64,000 bases of DNA from Phytoseiulus persimilis (lineage: Eukaryota; Arthropoda; Arachnida; Mesostigmata; Phytoseiidae), in contig CM075104.1 in the NCBI GenBank assembly GCA_037576195.1, forward strand, positions 15,826,211-15,890,210, read 5' to 3'. Positions 40,844 through 51,787 of the stretch are shown here, piece by piece (position 1 is the stretch's first letter; every line of letters starts with the position of its first letter). Made by a program: the position numbers and the translations under genes. The notes under the pieces are model-generated. The model was not told the origin of the DNA and made no database searches. It saw nothing but the letters and a program-made list of their open reading frames with translations.

Positions 40844-41275
40844 TTACGCGCATGACGTCAAGACTGTCAGGAATTCGGTCTTCTCGGCGTCACCTCCGAA
40901 GCTTGGTTTGAAGCCCGGATCCTTCCCGAACTCCGCGCAGAGTTTTTCCCCGAGTTCTGGGATCGTCTTGGCGCTGAAAGTGGCCATGGTCGGGGCCAAC
41001 GCTCCTTTCAGGCCGCTCGATAGGTTCGGTTCCACGCATTCAGCTACAGCCTTGCGATCGTCATCGCTTTTCCCGCAGAACTCCTCCAAGGTCATTCCCA
41101 GCACGGCCTGGAAACGGAAAATTTTCGAGCACGCCATGTAATCGATGCTGTTAGTCTGAACTCGAAGCGGCCGTATAATTCTGCGTGGGAGTAGGGACTA
41201 TCTATCAGGTGAAGAATTCGGAGGAATGAGACTCACGTTCGCCAAAACGCCGAGCAGCAAAGACCGAATGAGCAT
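40844..41275 (-). CDS. Small secreted cysteine-containing protein, two exons
   Basis: I do not recognise this gene. Exon 1 (41275-41237) encodes a 13-residue hydrophobic start, MLIRSLLLGVLAN, and ends at a GTGAGT donor. Exon 2 (41155-40844) follows a TTCAG acceptor in phase 0. Together they give 116 aa. The first 16 residues look like a signal peptide, and the mature part would be about 100 aa with five cysteines (in MACSK, EEFCG, AECVE, EKLCA and the C-terminal TSCA). Alternating acidic and hydrophobic stretches suggest a helical fold. The size and spaced cysteines recall small haemolymph or salivary peptides of ticks such as microplusin, but the histidine-rich tail of that family is absent, so this is only a loose comparison. 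An odd cysteine count would leave one free or allow dimerisation. Confidence 0.7.
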
Positions 41276-42226
41276 CTCTGCTTGACTCTGCTGCTCGGCC
41301 CTACATTCGCTTTGCTTCTTATATGAGAGTCGAAATATGTATATAAGCATTGAATCAATTCACTCCGGATGTTCCTTCGGTCCGTCGCCATAGCTGCACC
41401 GAGCAACCAACAAGCCGCCCGGCCGTTCGGCCGAGCGGGCAACAAACGGCCGCGAGACACGCAAAGCCATTCACCGCTTGTGGCTGCTACAGGTTCCATT
41501 GATTCCGCCATTTTTCTCTTTCGGAAAGAACTCCCAAGCCTACTTCTGTGGCCAGAAGTTGTTTTCCATCGATCCGCGTTCTCCTTGCGTAAACATTTGC
41601 CGACTTTGCCTTCGGAACCGCCTACCGGCACACGGGCTGAGAGGGAGGCATCGAATCCGTTATGAGAGGAACGTCACGCGACGCTGTCGGATTCTTAGGT
41701 CGATGATTCGCGGGAGCGTCTCTCATTTCGAGGTTGAACATATATCCCATACCACCCGTTTCCCGTAGCCTCTTCGATGCGCGACGACTCCACAAAACCG
41801 ATCGAAAACCACATCCCGAGTCGAAAAGTTTGGAGGCTGTTCTGGAGAGAAAATTCGTGGTTCGTGGAGAAAAATGGTTTTTGTGCACTTCCAGCAAATA
41901 AGTTGGACGGGAGTTTCCCCCTCCCGGAGTTCCAACAGGACCAAACTAACGCTAGGGTTCTGTCCTTTGAACTTCGGCGATTGTGTTCGAGACTAGATGC
42001 GATATCATGACGGTTCTAACCTGTGGGACTCCGGAACGAGACATTTTCCTTCGAGTCTAGAATCTAGATCCTAGGCTCTGAACCTTCTTTCCCCGGGGGA
42101 CTCCGGTTCAGCTTTCGACGCTCGAGCAACCCTATCGAGTTAACCCCTCGGAGGATCACTGATGCAAATAGAAACTCAAGGTCCTATGTATGAAGAAGAG
42201 CGCGGACCAAGTATCAATTCCCAGCG
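41276..42226. other. Intergenic stretch between the small secreted gene and the GPCR gene
   Basis: This holds the presumed promoter of the small secreted gene (its start is at 41275) and the end of the GPCR transcript. No coding region is supported. Confidence 0.6.
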
Positions 42227-42232
42227 TTTATT
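42227..42232 (-). terminator. Polyadenylation signal AATAAA for the GPCR gene
   Basis: TTTATT on the plus strand, 169 bp beyond the GPCR stop codon on the minus strand. The position is typical for a 3' end. Confidence 0.65.
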
Positions 42233-42400
42233 CTACTTGTTATTCAGAATTCTATCTCAACTCGTGAATCCGTGATAAATATACGAAGTTTTCTCTCAGC
42301 GGAGCGATGGGAATATCTAAGGTCAATAAATTAACACGAATGAGCACGAGCCGTGTTCAGTTTCGGAGGGTCTCTCCTTCAGCTGGCCACCGAACACATG

Positions 42401-44665
42401 CTAAGATCGACATTCTCGAGAAGGAGAGATGCCATGATAGCACGTGTGAGCCGTGTTGGACGAAGCTCGATGAGTTCCCTTCGAAGAACTTGAACCAGAC
42501 TTCCAGATTCGAACGATTCGACGAGGCAACCCCCCAAACAGGAAGATGAAAGGCCCATGACAAGCGTAACAGAACAAAAAACCAAACCACACTCGTTCGC
42601 TGTCGAGTTTGTTTGCCACCAATCCCAGAAGGATTGTGGGTGCCACGAGATTCGCCAGGAGCACAGCAAGAACCACGTTTCGGAATTCCAGTCGCGCGAC
42701 GCATCTTAACATGGTTCCTTCGCTCTGGCTCCTCCACAGAAGCAGAATGCTGAGAAATTCGGCGAAATTGGCCAAGACCGCGTAGAGGACCGCCGGCGCC
42801 AGCGTGTACCAGCCGGTCGTCGACGAAGAAGGCAAGAAACACAATGACCCGCAGCCCGAGCAGTCGTTGATAGACGAATTCTCGGGTTTCCAGAGTAGCA
42901 GCGGGAGTGCGCAGCACAGATTCAAGCTCGAAAACACCAGCGTGTACAGGAGGTATCCGGCGAATGTATTTGAAGCCTTCCTCCGGAGCACGGGTCCGCT
43001 CTGCAGCCTGTTCCGGACTTCACGAAGGAAAACATTACTCCAGGCGAGGCTGGCCGTCGTGCAAAAATGAAAGCCAAAGCCCAAGAGGAAACAAAGAATT
43101 CCAGTGAAGCAGCGAGTGCTTGCCAAGGCAACGTAAAGAAGGAACTGGCTACCGAGCACCGCTGAGACAAGACAGATCGTGATTTCTCCGATGTATGTCT
43201 TGCGTGAGTCCATCGGGAACCTCGCGGAAGAACCGACCCGATCGGAATGCAGAAGAGTCAAAAAGAAGGTTGCGATGAGAAAAGCCAGAGAAATCTCCAT
43301 GAGAGGAACCCTGGCTTGGAGGACTCCGAACGTCGCCGGTAGACTCGAGGCCGGAGCGGCCAAGCAGCGACGCGTCGGGCCGATTCCAACATCAACATGA
43401 CGGCAGGCCGATCTCCAAGGATCGAAAACCTGACTGTCGTTCTCGCATAGGTGCTTGTCGTCTGTCGACGGAATCTCCAGCGGAAACCTGATGACTCCGA
43501 TCTCGTTCGGGGGGAGACGCGGGTCCGGAACGTCGGGCATTTCAGCGTCGAGCGGGCATGACAAATCGTGTGGTCGTTGGCGCTTACAGAGAGCGCAGAA
43601 CCTGTTGCGATAGAAAAGTTTCTCACAGCCGGATGCGTTCAGATTCAGTGTTGGCAGATAGATGAGGTCGCACATTATGGATAACTTGTCGGCGACTTCC
43701 GCGTTGGGCGCCTCAATGGTCGAAGTGCCGTCCGCGCTTATGACTTGGCAGTTCAGTTTGGTCGAGTCAGTGTAATCGATATATGGATTGCATCGGCGAG
43801 CGAACTGTCTTCGGATTGTGAACTCGTTGCCGTGGGGAAACAAATTTTTCGGAGGCATCGTGATGAATGGGCACTCGCTCAGTGCCCGATCCGCTCGCTC
43901 GATGTCGATGCGGTCTTTCGGACACACGAGCTCAACTCGCCAGAACTGGACATCGTCCGAGTCGTCATGGCATCGAGCGCAGAAAATGTTTTTATACGTC
44001 ACGAGACTTTTACGAGATGTGACTGCAACTCGCAGCAACGGATCCTCCTCGGCGGCATTAGCCGACGACGAGCAGAGTGCGTTGAGCCCCGAGCTGGTTT
44101 CGTCATCACCGATCGGCGGCGGACATTGAGCCACCATGAAATAGGCCGAGTCGGGCTCCGTCCGAACACAATGGAGCCAGGTCAGCCGTTCGCGCGAATA
44201 TTCAATGGCACTCAGCGATCCGTGCTCTTTCTGAAGTTGACTAACTTTATCCCAACAACAATCTCCGTAGTGCACGCACTCGTCTTCACACGAGCAGCGC
44301 AACTCGTTCCCTCTGCCAGCGAAGCTGTCCAGGTCCTCTACGCTGGAGCTTTCGCAGGAAAACTGTTGATCGTTACAGCTGAGCTTCTGTGAAAACGTCG
44401 CGTTTTGAGTGAAGCAGCGCTTGATTCCATCGTAAGAAGAGTTTCCGGCCGCGACCGTGATCGGCACACTGATGTGGGTTGGCTGTGTTACCAGCACTCG
44501 ACGTAAGCTGGACGCCGGAAGCTTCAGTATCCTCAGTACCGTTTTCGCGATCGTTACGACCACCACTGTTGTCGTTTGGGTCGCTTTCGGTGCCAGCTGG
44601 ATATCCATTGGTGGTCCTTCGATTCTTCTGGCGTTCCTTTTCAGGATCGAGTAACGTAGTATCAT
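42401..44665 (-). CDS. Somatomedin-B-containing seven-TM receptor (secretin/Methuselah-like GPCR), C-terminal part of a larger gene
   Basis: An uninterrupted 754-codon frame. Residues about 97-137 carry the somatomedin-B cysteine pattern ending in CSCEDECVHYGDCCWD. A long cysteine-rich ectodomain follows (to about 440), with YKNIFCARCHDD and YRNRFCALC motifs. Seven hydrophobic helices follow at about 453-472, 491-514, 519-545, 569-592, 619-644, 662-684 and 691-713, then a short Ser-rich cytoplasmic tail. This order is seen in chelicerate family-B/Methuselah-like receptors. The ligand is unknown. The frame has no signal peptide of its own: its nominal ATG region reads as hydrophilic sequence overlapping the end of the upstream mucin-like frame. 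It is therefore probably the 3' portion of the gene starting at 49413, and its true first codon here would be set by an intron near 44.5-44.8 kb. Confidence 0.85.
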   Translation of the reverse strand: MILRYSILKRNARRIEGPPMDIQLAPKATQTTTVVVVTIAKTVLRILKLPASSLRRVLVTQPTHISVPITVAAGNSSYDGIKRCFTQNATFSQKLSCNDQQFSCESSSVEDLDSFAGRGNELRCSCEDECVHYGDCCWDKVSQLQKEHGSLSAIEYSRERLTWLHCVRTEPDSAYFMVAQCPPPIGDDETSSGLNALCSSSANAAEEDPLLRVAVTSRKSLVTYKNIFCARCHDDSDDVQFWRVELVCPKDRIDIERADRALSECPFITMPPKNLFPHGNEFTIRRQFARRCNPYIDYTDSTKLNCQVISADGTSTIEAPNAEVADKLSIMCDLIYLPTLNLNASGCEKLFYRNRFCALCKRQRPHDLSCPLDAEMPDVPDPRLPPNEIGVIRFPLEIPSTDDKHLCENDSQVFDPWRSACRHVDVGIGPTRRCLAAPASSLPATFGVLQARVPLMEISLAFLIATFFLTLLHSDRVGSSARFPMDSRKTYIGEITICLVSAVLGSQFLLYVALASTRCFTGILCFLLGFGFHFCTTASLAWSNVFLREVRNRLQSGPVLRRKASNTFAGYLLYTLVFSSLNLCCALPLLLWKPENSSINDCSGCGSLCFLPSSSTTGWYTLAPAVLYAVLANFAEFLSILLLWRSQSEGTMLRCVARLEFRNVVLAVLLANLVAPTILLGLVANKLDSERVWFGFLFCYACHGPFIFLFGGLPRRIVRIWKSGSSSSKGTHRASSNTAHTCYHGISPSRECRS

Positions 44666-47600
44666 GCGGTGGATAGGTCGTGGGTTGGGGAAAGTGGTTT
44701 GTATGGATAGGTCGGAGGTCGTCAGCGTGCAGGAGGGCTTGCTTCGGTGAAGTGCTGATCCTGCGCAGAATTAGCGAATCGCTGAAATTCTTGCGCACTT
44801 CACCTGCTAGCCGAAAAAACGACGGTGGTTGCGGTGAGCCGGGCTCCATGAGAGCCGGTGGTCGGCGCTCCGTATCAGCGCCACTCGCTCTCGTCTCGGG
44901 TCTGGGCCCGGGCAGCTCAGCAGAGCGTTTCACCTTGCGATCTCCAATACGGTTGCTGAATCGTATCACTGGCGGCGGAGCCGTAGTGGTGGTGATAGGT
45001 AACGGGACAACGATGCGGAATGCTGGCATCGTCGAACTGATTGCGAAACTGCTCGGAGAAGTGGTTTCGAGTTCAGAGCTAGGCGCGGATTCGGTGGGTC
45101 GCATGGACTCGAATGGCGTTGACGAGGGCCGAAGGGGAGGTTGCGAGTCTGGGAACGATAACGGAGATGGCGATGTTGATTCGTTCGTCGGCGAATCCGT
45201 GTTGTCGTCTAGTGAAATGCGTTTCTCTACGGATCGTCCGAGGGGCTCAAAAGAGGAGGCCGGATCGAGTTGGATAGAGTTCGGAGTGGGTTCTCTCTCG
45301 AGAGGTATTGTCGGGAACTTGTTGTCGAGGAACTCGTTCCCACCTCGGATGCTCCTACCGTGCTCGTCCACCAGGATCTCGTGCGGTATTTGTTCCCGGT
45401 CTCCGTCTATGAGGAAATAACGAGGCTGTCGCGGCCTCGTCATGAACTGCTTGCCGTAAAACGCCGGTCGTCCCGCTGGATTTAGCGATGGAACTCGATT
45501 CGCGGGAGCCGGGGTTCCAAAAGTCGGCGGATTGCTGAGAACCGGCCATGCGTGGCTCGGTGCGCGATGATACATGGGCGGAGGATTGTAGAGGATCGAT
45601 TGCATGATCAAATCGTTGGCAATCTGGCGCTTCTCCTCCAGGTCGGCGCTCGCATCGCTTCGAACGCTGCTCCGAGCGTCGCGGCGCTTGCCAAAAGCCC
45701 CTGTCAGCAATCCGAGAATCATTTTGTAGTTGGCCCCTCCGACGAGAGCTCTTCCGAGCGCTTCCTCGTCGCGAGCGCTGTTGTGGTCGAAGTTGAAACT
45801 GAAGGGCTCAAGGTCCATGCGGCGCTCCATCCGCGGAGGTGGTTCCGAGTCACCTTCTTCTTCTTCTACTCCCCTCGAAGAATCAAGGGCTCCATCGAAC
45901 AGTTCCTTCCCACTCACGGCCTCGACCGTCTCCCCGGTGGCATTCGTGGTAACTGCTGAACTGTCAGCGTCACGAGCGGTCGCCTCGGCGGCTGCGAGTT
46001 TTTCGACTGGCACTTCTAGCGAGGCATCCGGCACGGGATCAGGAGTTTCTGCGAGAGGTTCCTCAAGCGATGCTAGATTTCGCGTGCTATTGTTGTGATC
46101 CGCGTTGTTGTTGCTGTGAGCAGTATTGGTGTCGCCGGTGCCGTCTAGCGACTGAGTGGAGTTGGCTGCCTCGGGCATTTCATAACCAAGTTCCACAGCC
46201 GGCTGGTCGTCGGGCCGTTCGTCCCTCTCAATCATCGATTGCGAACCGTTGCTGGGATCCGACGAACTCAGATCCAAGCCTTTAGGGGTTCGGGGTCGTT
46301 TGGGGGCTTGAGCGGTCGGGATGAAATTGTTGCTGTTGAGGAAGTGCATCATGGATCGGATTGTCGTGGATATATTCGGCGTCTGGATCAAAGCAGCTTG
46401 AGTCTGTTGTGACGGCGGTTTCTTCTTCTTCTTCTTTTGCGCTTTTGATGTCTGCGCGTCGCTTGGAATCTTCTGCTTCTGTGGGGTCAGCTTCTCTTTG
46501 AGCTTTGACTTTGACGGTGCCGACAAGGCGGCCGCTGCTTGCGCCGTGCCGTTGCCTCGCCGCGGCGGGGTCTGGTAACCGTAGAAGGGCACGGAGTTGA
46601 CGAGGTGATATTGCGCAGGAACCTGATAGTAGGGCACTTGATACTGCCGTTGCGGTGTAATTTGCGCTTTGACCGGTGGCTTCTTCACGGCGTCCTTGTT
46701 AACTACCGTCGGCGGCACGGTGTTAAACGCCGGCGCCGGCCGGTTCAGCAGCTGCAACAGCGGAATCAGGTTCCCCAGCGCCGCCAACGGATTGAGCTGC
46801 GGCGGCGGCGGTAGAACAATTTGCGGTGTCTGATGCGAGGCAGAGGCAACAAACGAAGTATTTGGACTCAGTTGTGGCTCTATTGTGGCTGAACCGCCTC
46901 CCGAAGCTTCTTTGCCGTTCGACGGTTTTTTCGACGTCGTTTTCCTCTTCTGAGATCTCGCTGTCGATGTCTCTGGGAAGGTCACAGGGGTCGTCGGAAC
47001 TTCGGTAGTCGAGTGGAAACTTCCGTTGTCAGCCTGTTGGAAGTCCGGATCGAAATCCTCGAGGCTTGCAGATATAGCTCCCGCGGACGGTTGCGTGGCT
47101 GCTGTCGTCGGCTCCGGCGTTGTTGAGCTCGTAGAGGTCGTCGTGCTTCCTTTTGACGAGGCTTTGCTAGGAGAGGACTTTGATGAGCTTCCGCCGGTCA
47201 TCTCTGCAAATGAAGCGTGATGAAGTCTCGCGGGTTGGCTCCGGAAATCCAAAGGCTCGTCTTCGCGCAACACCATGCTCCGAGCAACCAGTATCAAAGG
47301 CGGAGGCTTACGTTTGGGCGGCTTGCGCTTCACTTCTCGATGGTAAACTAATTGAGAGACTGGACGATCGAAAGTCTGCGTCGTCTCTTCATCGGTCTGG
47401 TGAAATGGTTTCCTGCGAAGATAGGCTCAGGATGTGAATTTCCATTTGGCGATAATGAATTCCCGACAGGCCCAACCCCGGGCCCGGGTACTTCAGCTTC
47501 ATCGACGTGTAACTTACTTGGCACTTTTTGTGTAGAGCGAGTTCGATTTGTCTCTGTGTGACGTTGGCTTCGTCGGCTGTGGTCGAACTTCTGGCTTTGA

Positions 47601-49413
47601 CTGTGGTCGCTTTGAGATCTTCTGGTGGCTCACTTCCTCTTCAGGACTTGGAATCGCTTCCGTCGTGACGGGAACGGTTGAATCTGTGATTATAGATAGG
47701 CGCATGTTTGTTCATTGTCCAACACCACCGTCTATGAAAATAAGAGACGATCGTCCAAAGGTCTCTTGTATGTGCTGGTCACGTTAATTCGAATGGAAAA
47801 TCGGCGAGATCATGCCTCAGCTAAAACTGAGTGAGATGGTTCTGCAGAGAGGCTCAGCAGAGGATTCAATCAGCGATGAATCGAGTATGTGATCCAAGTT
47901 CTGGCGAAAGTGAGGATGCCAGTGAAATTTCATGGAGTGCAGAATTTTCTAAAATTGAGGGCTTTCATTCCCGATGACGCATTCTAGTCGATCCCAGCTC
48001 AAACGGGCGCCGGGGTATGCGACTTTTTTTACCTCCGCTCGCGGACGGGAAATCCGATCCACGCGTGAAATCTCTTCGGAGAACACGCTGATCTCCGCCG
48101 TTTGCCATCAGCTACTATAGCCACCTCTCGGGGAGGGGGGTTCTGTTGCCCCCTGAACGCTGAGCCACGGCAATCACATCGCATCTAATTCGGAATTCAA
48201 TCTCACCTTCAGAACTGCTAATGCCCTTGATTAGCTGGTGGTCCCGGGCAATTTCCGCATCTTGTTCGGAGCTCGTTTCTTCGTCTGTGAGGGGCAATCG
48301 TCCTAAATCTTCGTCAGCCGCTACTTCTGATGGCATGTGCTTGTCCGGCTTTTCGAGCTGTTGTTGCTGCTGTTGTTGTTGATGATAGAGGTTGAGGGCG
48401 GCTAACTGCTCTAAGATTTTTTCTGTCTTCTCGTTCATAAGGACCTCATCGTTGTCAGCGTCGTCGGCGGAATCGTCGTTGTCAGATGCCTCGAGCTGAC
48501 TTTCAGTTAAACTTCCCTCGGAGCTCTCGTGTTTGTCGATCGAACTACTTCCCACTATAGAAGAAGGTGAAGGGTTGGACTTTGGTGCGGACGTCGATGG
48601 AGCCGTCGTTGTGGAAGTAGTCGTCGTAGTAGTCGACGTCGATGTCGTCGGGGAAGTCTGTGTTGACGCCAATTTCGTCTTTTGATGTTTGTCGTTACCT
48701 TTCTTGTCGGCATGCGTTTTTCGATTTGGCTTACCACTTTGGGAGCTCCTTTTCTTCGAAGGCACGTCGCTCGATGGTATGCTCCAATCGCGTGCTCGCA
48801 GTGGATCTGACTCCGAACGTCTTTCTAGACCCACGACGTGCGCGGCTTCGTGGGATGCGGCGCTCGCGGGAGAATCGGCTCTGAACTCGGCTTTCGGGAA
48901 GTCGACGGAGCGAAGTTTCCCGATTCGAGTCCGCATCGAATCGAGATACGCAGACGCTGCAAATATTTTTTTCCCTGTTCCCTCATTGCTGTAATCTTCG
49001 GGAAGGAGTTCTCCGATTCGCTTATCGATGTCAGGTGTTGTCGTCGTCACCGCCGCCGCCGCAAAGTTCAACTTCCTCGGTCCGAGCTCCAGTCGTTCCG
49101 AGACCTTGTCGGATTGTTTGGACTCCTTGCTCGAAAAGGAGGCACTCTCCCAATCTTTCGGATCCAGTCGAGGCTTGGGAAGCGCTTTGGCTGTGTGGAC
49201 TGAGGGCTCGGTCGTCACGACGACTCCCATCTGTCGGGCAATCCTCACCAAGCTCTCGTGCGAGTGCGGATCGACCTCGACATCGTCGCCGAGATGCTCC
49301 TCCAGTCGGAGCTCATCGAAGTCGGGCTTCTGGTCGCCTTCGCGTTCCAAAACAGCTTCGGCTGTTATTGTTGCGACCGTTAGCAGAACGACAGTCAGCA
49401 CAGGGATCTTCAT
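44373..49413 (-). CDS. Secreted/mucin-like N-terminal part of the receptor gene: signal peptide plus Ser/Thr/Pro-rich stalk
   Basis: Exon 1 (49413-48207) starts with a clear signal peptide (MKIPVLTVVLLTVATITAEA). It encodes 402 residues rich in Ser, Thr, Asp and Glu, with long Thr runs and an eight-Gln tract. Exon 2 (47683-47518) and exon 3 (from 47412) join in correct phase through consensus GTGAG/CACAG and GTAAGT/CGCAG sites. The third exon stays open for more than 900 codons of Ser/Thr/Pro-rich sequence with basic PKRKPPP-type and poly-Lys patches, down to a stop at 44373. That stop overlaps the receptor frame by about 290 bp in another phase. A heavily O-glycosylated stalk is the natural reading. 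The lack of a signal peptide on the receptor frame makes one continuous gene the best model. I tested several donors and acceptors between 44.40 and 44.85 kb, and none was clearly right. Confidence 0.7.
48360..48390. repeat. CAG/CAA tract encoding poly-Gln
   Basis: Mixed CAA/CAG codons on the minus strand give eight consecutive glutamines in exon 1 of the mucin-like gene, preceded by LNLYH. Confidence 0.8.
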
Positions 49414-51787
49414 ATTCAGAAATTCATCCGGGTCGCTTCACGTTGGTCCGTGGTCGCACGCACTCTTCTGACACTTCCAAGATAATCAGCTGATTCTTGC
49501 CACCGACGTCGGGAAAAGTCGTTGCGGGGTGCGCGGGTGGAAAGAATGAAGGGAAAGTGACTCCGGCTCGGTTCAGGGCGGATCGAAGCAGCGATGAATC
49601 GGTCTCATCTGCAAGACAATGTCGTACCGCGCATGCAAACACGCAGGATGTGGAGCGTCTCGGATCCCGATACCAGACTCATGAGCGCCGTGAGTCGTGT
49701 TCTAAGTTCTGATTCGCTAGACTGGAACCGGATGTCGGTCGACGATCAAGTTTCTTCTTCTGCTGGCGGAGGCACCGATGGCTGCTTTCCTCATCACAGC
49801 TATCGAGAGCTGAACATACTGTATGAGTTGTGAGCTTGCTCTTATGCATCGCCCCAGAGACACCATGACAATCTCGATTCCGCAATTCGGAAGGCGCTGC
49901 ATGATTCAGTTTCTCGCTTGGAACATGGCTCCACGAGCGGGTTTCATCGTAAGGTAGGGAGGGGAATCTTAATTACTGTACTTTTAGGGCGATCTCTGCG
50001 GAGCAGCGTGTTCTCCGAGCAAGCTCGCTCGTCGACAAAGTTCGTGCCAAGCAACGTATTTTCTCCTGAATTCCTCGCGGAACAGATTCTGTTCGAGCGG
50101 TCGGCCGTCATCACCTCATCGCGGGAAGAGGTGATTCGGAAACGACGCCGGCAAAGTCTCTCTGGGTTGGGAGCTCGAGAATATCGCCCGCGCTCGACGG
50201 AGGATCCAAGGTGGACTTGAGGCCGCCGGTCGTAGCAAATATCGTCGAAATCGTCTCTCACTCGACAATCAGTTCGAAGTTATGGGGCTTGGGGGTGATA
50301 GCGATCCGGAGATGTTTCACATCGAGCCTGGTGCAGTCTTCTTGCCCTCCGACTAAGAATCGCTCTCGACAGAAAATCCGGGGAGGATGCTCTTCTTCAG
50401 TTCTTGCTCTGAAGATGATGCGCCCATGAGTGGCTATTGAGCACACGCACCGAGCAGGAATCTGACCGACGATTAGAGCGAGTCGTTGCCACGTCGCCTG
50501 TCACGCGTACGGGCTTCCCCGGGAGGCGTCAGGACATTTTGAGGGAGGCGCAGTCAGTTTCGGATACGGGCATGGCCCGAGAGAGGAGGTGGTTTGGGAT
50601 TCGTAGCACACCCTGGAAGTTTTTCTCCCCCGTGAAGACGCGGCGAGTCGTCCTCGGCATGTCGAACGAGGAGCTGGATATCCGAGTGAAGCGACCGAGA
50701 GCACTTCATGTGGAGTTATGAGAGGAATTGAACAATATCCAGGAAAGCAACGAACTCCGAACATGACATCGCTGCTCTCCACGTGGCGGGGGTGAGGGAC
50801 GAAAAAGCTCGAGACGCTCCACTGACCGAACACGCGCGCTTCCTTATCCAGAATGTTCCCCGTTTCGTTGGGCGAACGTTGGATTTCGTCACTCGAGCCG
50901 AGGCCAACTGAAATCCCAGGTGACGTCTCGGAAGAGCGTATGAGCGGAGATTTTTCGAGCCCGCAACTGAGCAGCGATCAGGCGAGCCTCATCGCCAACG
51001 CGGGTCGACCAGCGACTATTATTAAACGTCGGTCTTACGGGAACCTCACGTTCACTCGCGTTGCGATTCAACGACCTTCATGCCATGCACGGTTATTTCT
51101 GTCCTGGCGTCATCGCACCAATGCAGAACTTCTATTTCTGGATAGGACGAGAAGTGAGCGATTACGATTGAAATCCTCGCGAACCTGAGGCTTACAGCAA
51201 GCTCACTGAGCTCTGCCAATCCACACCAGACGAACGCTACTTTGGATACCAAAACTCGGCTACGAACTCGGAGAGCGCATTTTATGTTAATCGATCATGG
51301 AACACTTCATATGTCTCAGAATTCTATCAAATCTGAAGCCTCCTTGAGATTAATTTATCGAGCACCAGTTGCGACCAAGCTCAGGGCTGAACTGCCTCCT
51401 GTTCTTCCCCGCGATTCTTACATCCTCCCAGAGTTGTCCCTAAAGTCCGGAGCATAAGCAACTACTTCCTCCACCGTATATATATATATATCCAGAATTC
51501 ACAGTTATCGATGGAATTACCAAGATCTGGCAATTTTCCGTAATGGACGGAACGTTGCAACATCGTGCAAAATTATCGGGATTCACATACGTGCGCGCAA
51601 GAAAAAGTTCCAGTCAAAAAAAAGCGGTCCCTTATACGCCAAACTCCGGGCTGATAAGGATACTTCATCGGAGGCTGCGCGAGTGAGATCGGCGATGACG
51701 GGATGCGACGAGTTTCTTCACGAGAGCCCTCTGAAGACTTCTGGGACACTCTTTGTTCAATACGCCGAGCCGGACAGCCGTAGTACT
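49414..51787. other. Intergenic stretch between the receptor gene and the gustatory receptor
   Basis: About 2.4 kb with no frame I can support. It should contain the promoter and any 5'UTR of the receptor gene (start 49413) and the 3'UTR of the gustatory receptor (stop 51788). A TA microsatellite lies at 51477-51490. I found no AATAAA for the gustatory receptor. Confidence 0.6.
51477..51490. repeat. TA dinucleotide repeat, 7 units
   Basis: Seven TA units about 300 bp beyond the stop codon of the gustatory receptor gene, possibly in its 3'UTR. Confidence 0.85.

Noticed and set aside
44680..47220. Long plus-strand frames opposite the mucin-like exon
   Set aside because: They are antisense shadows of a codon-biased, low-complexity exon; the minus strand has the signal peptide and the coherent splice sites.
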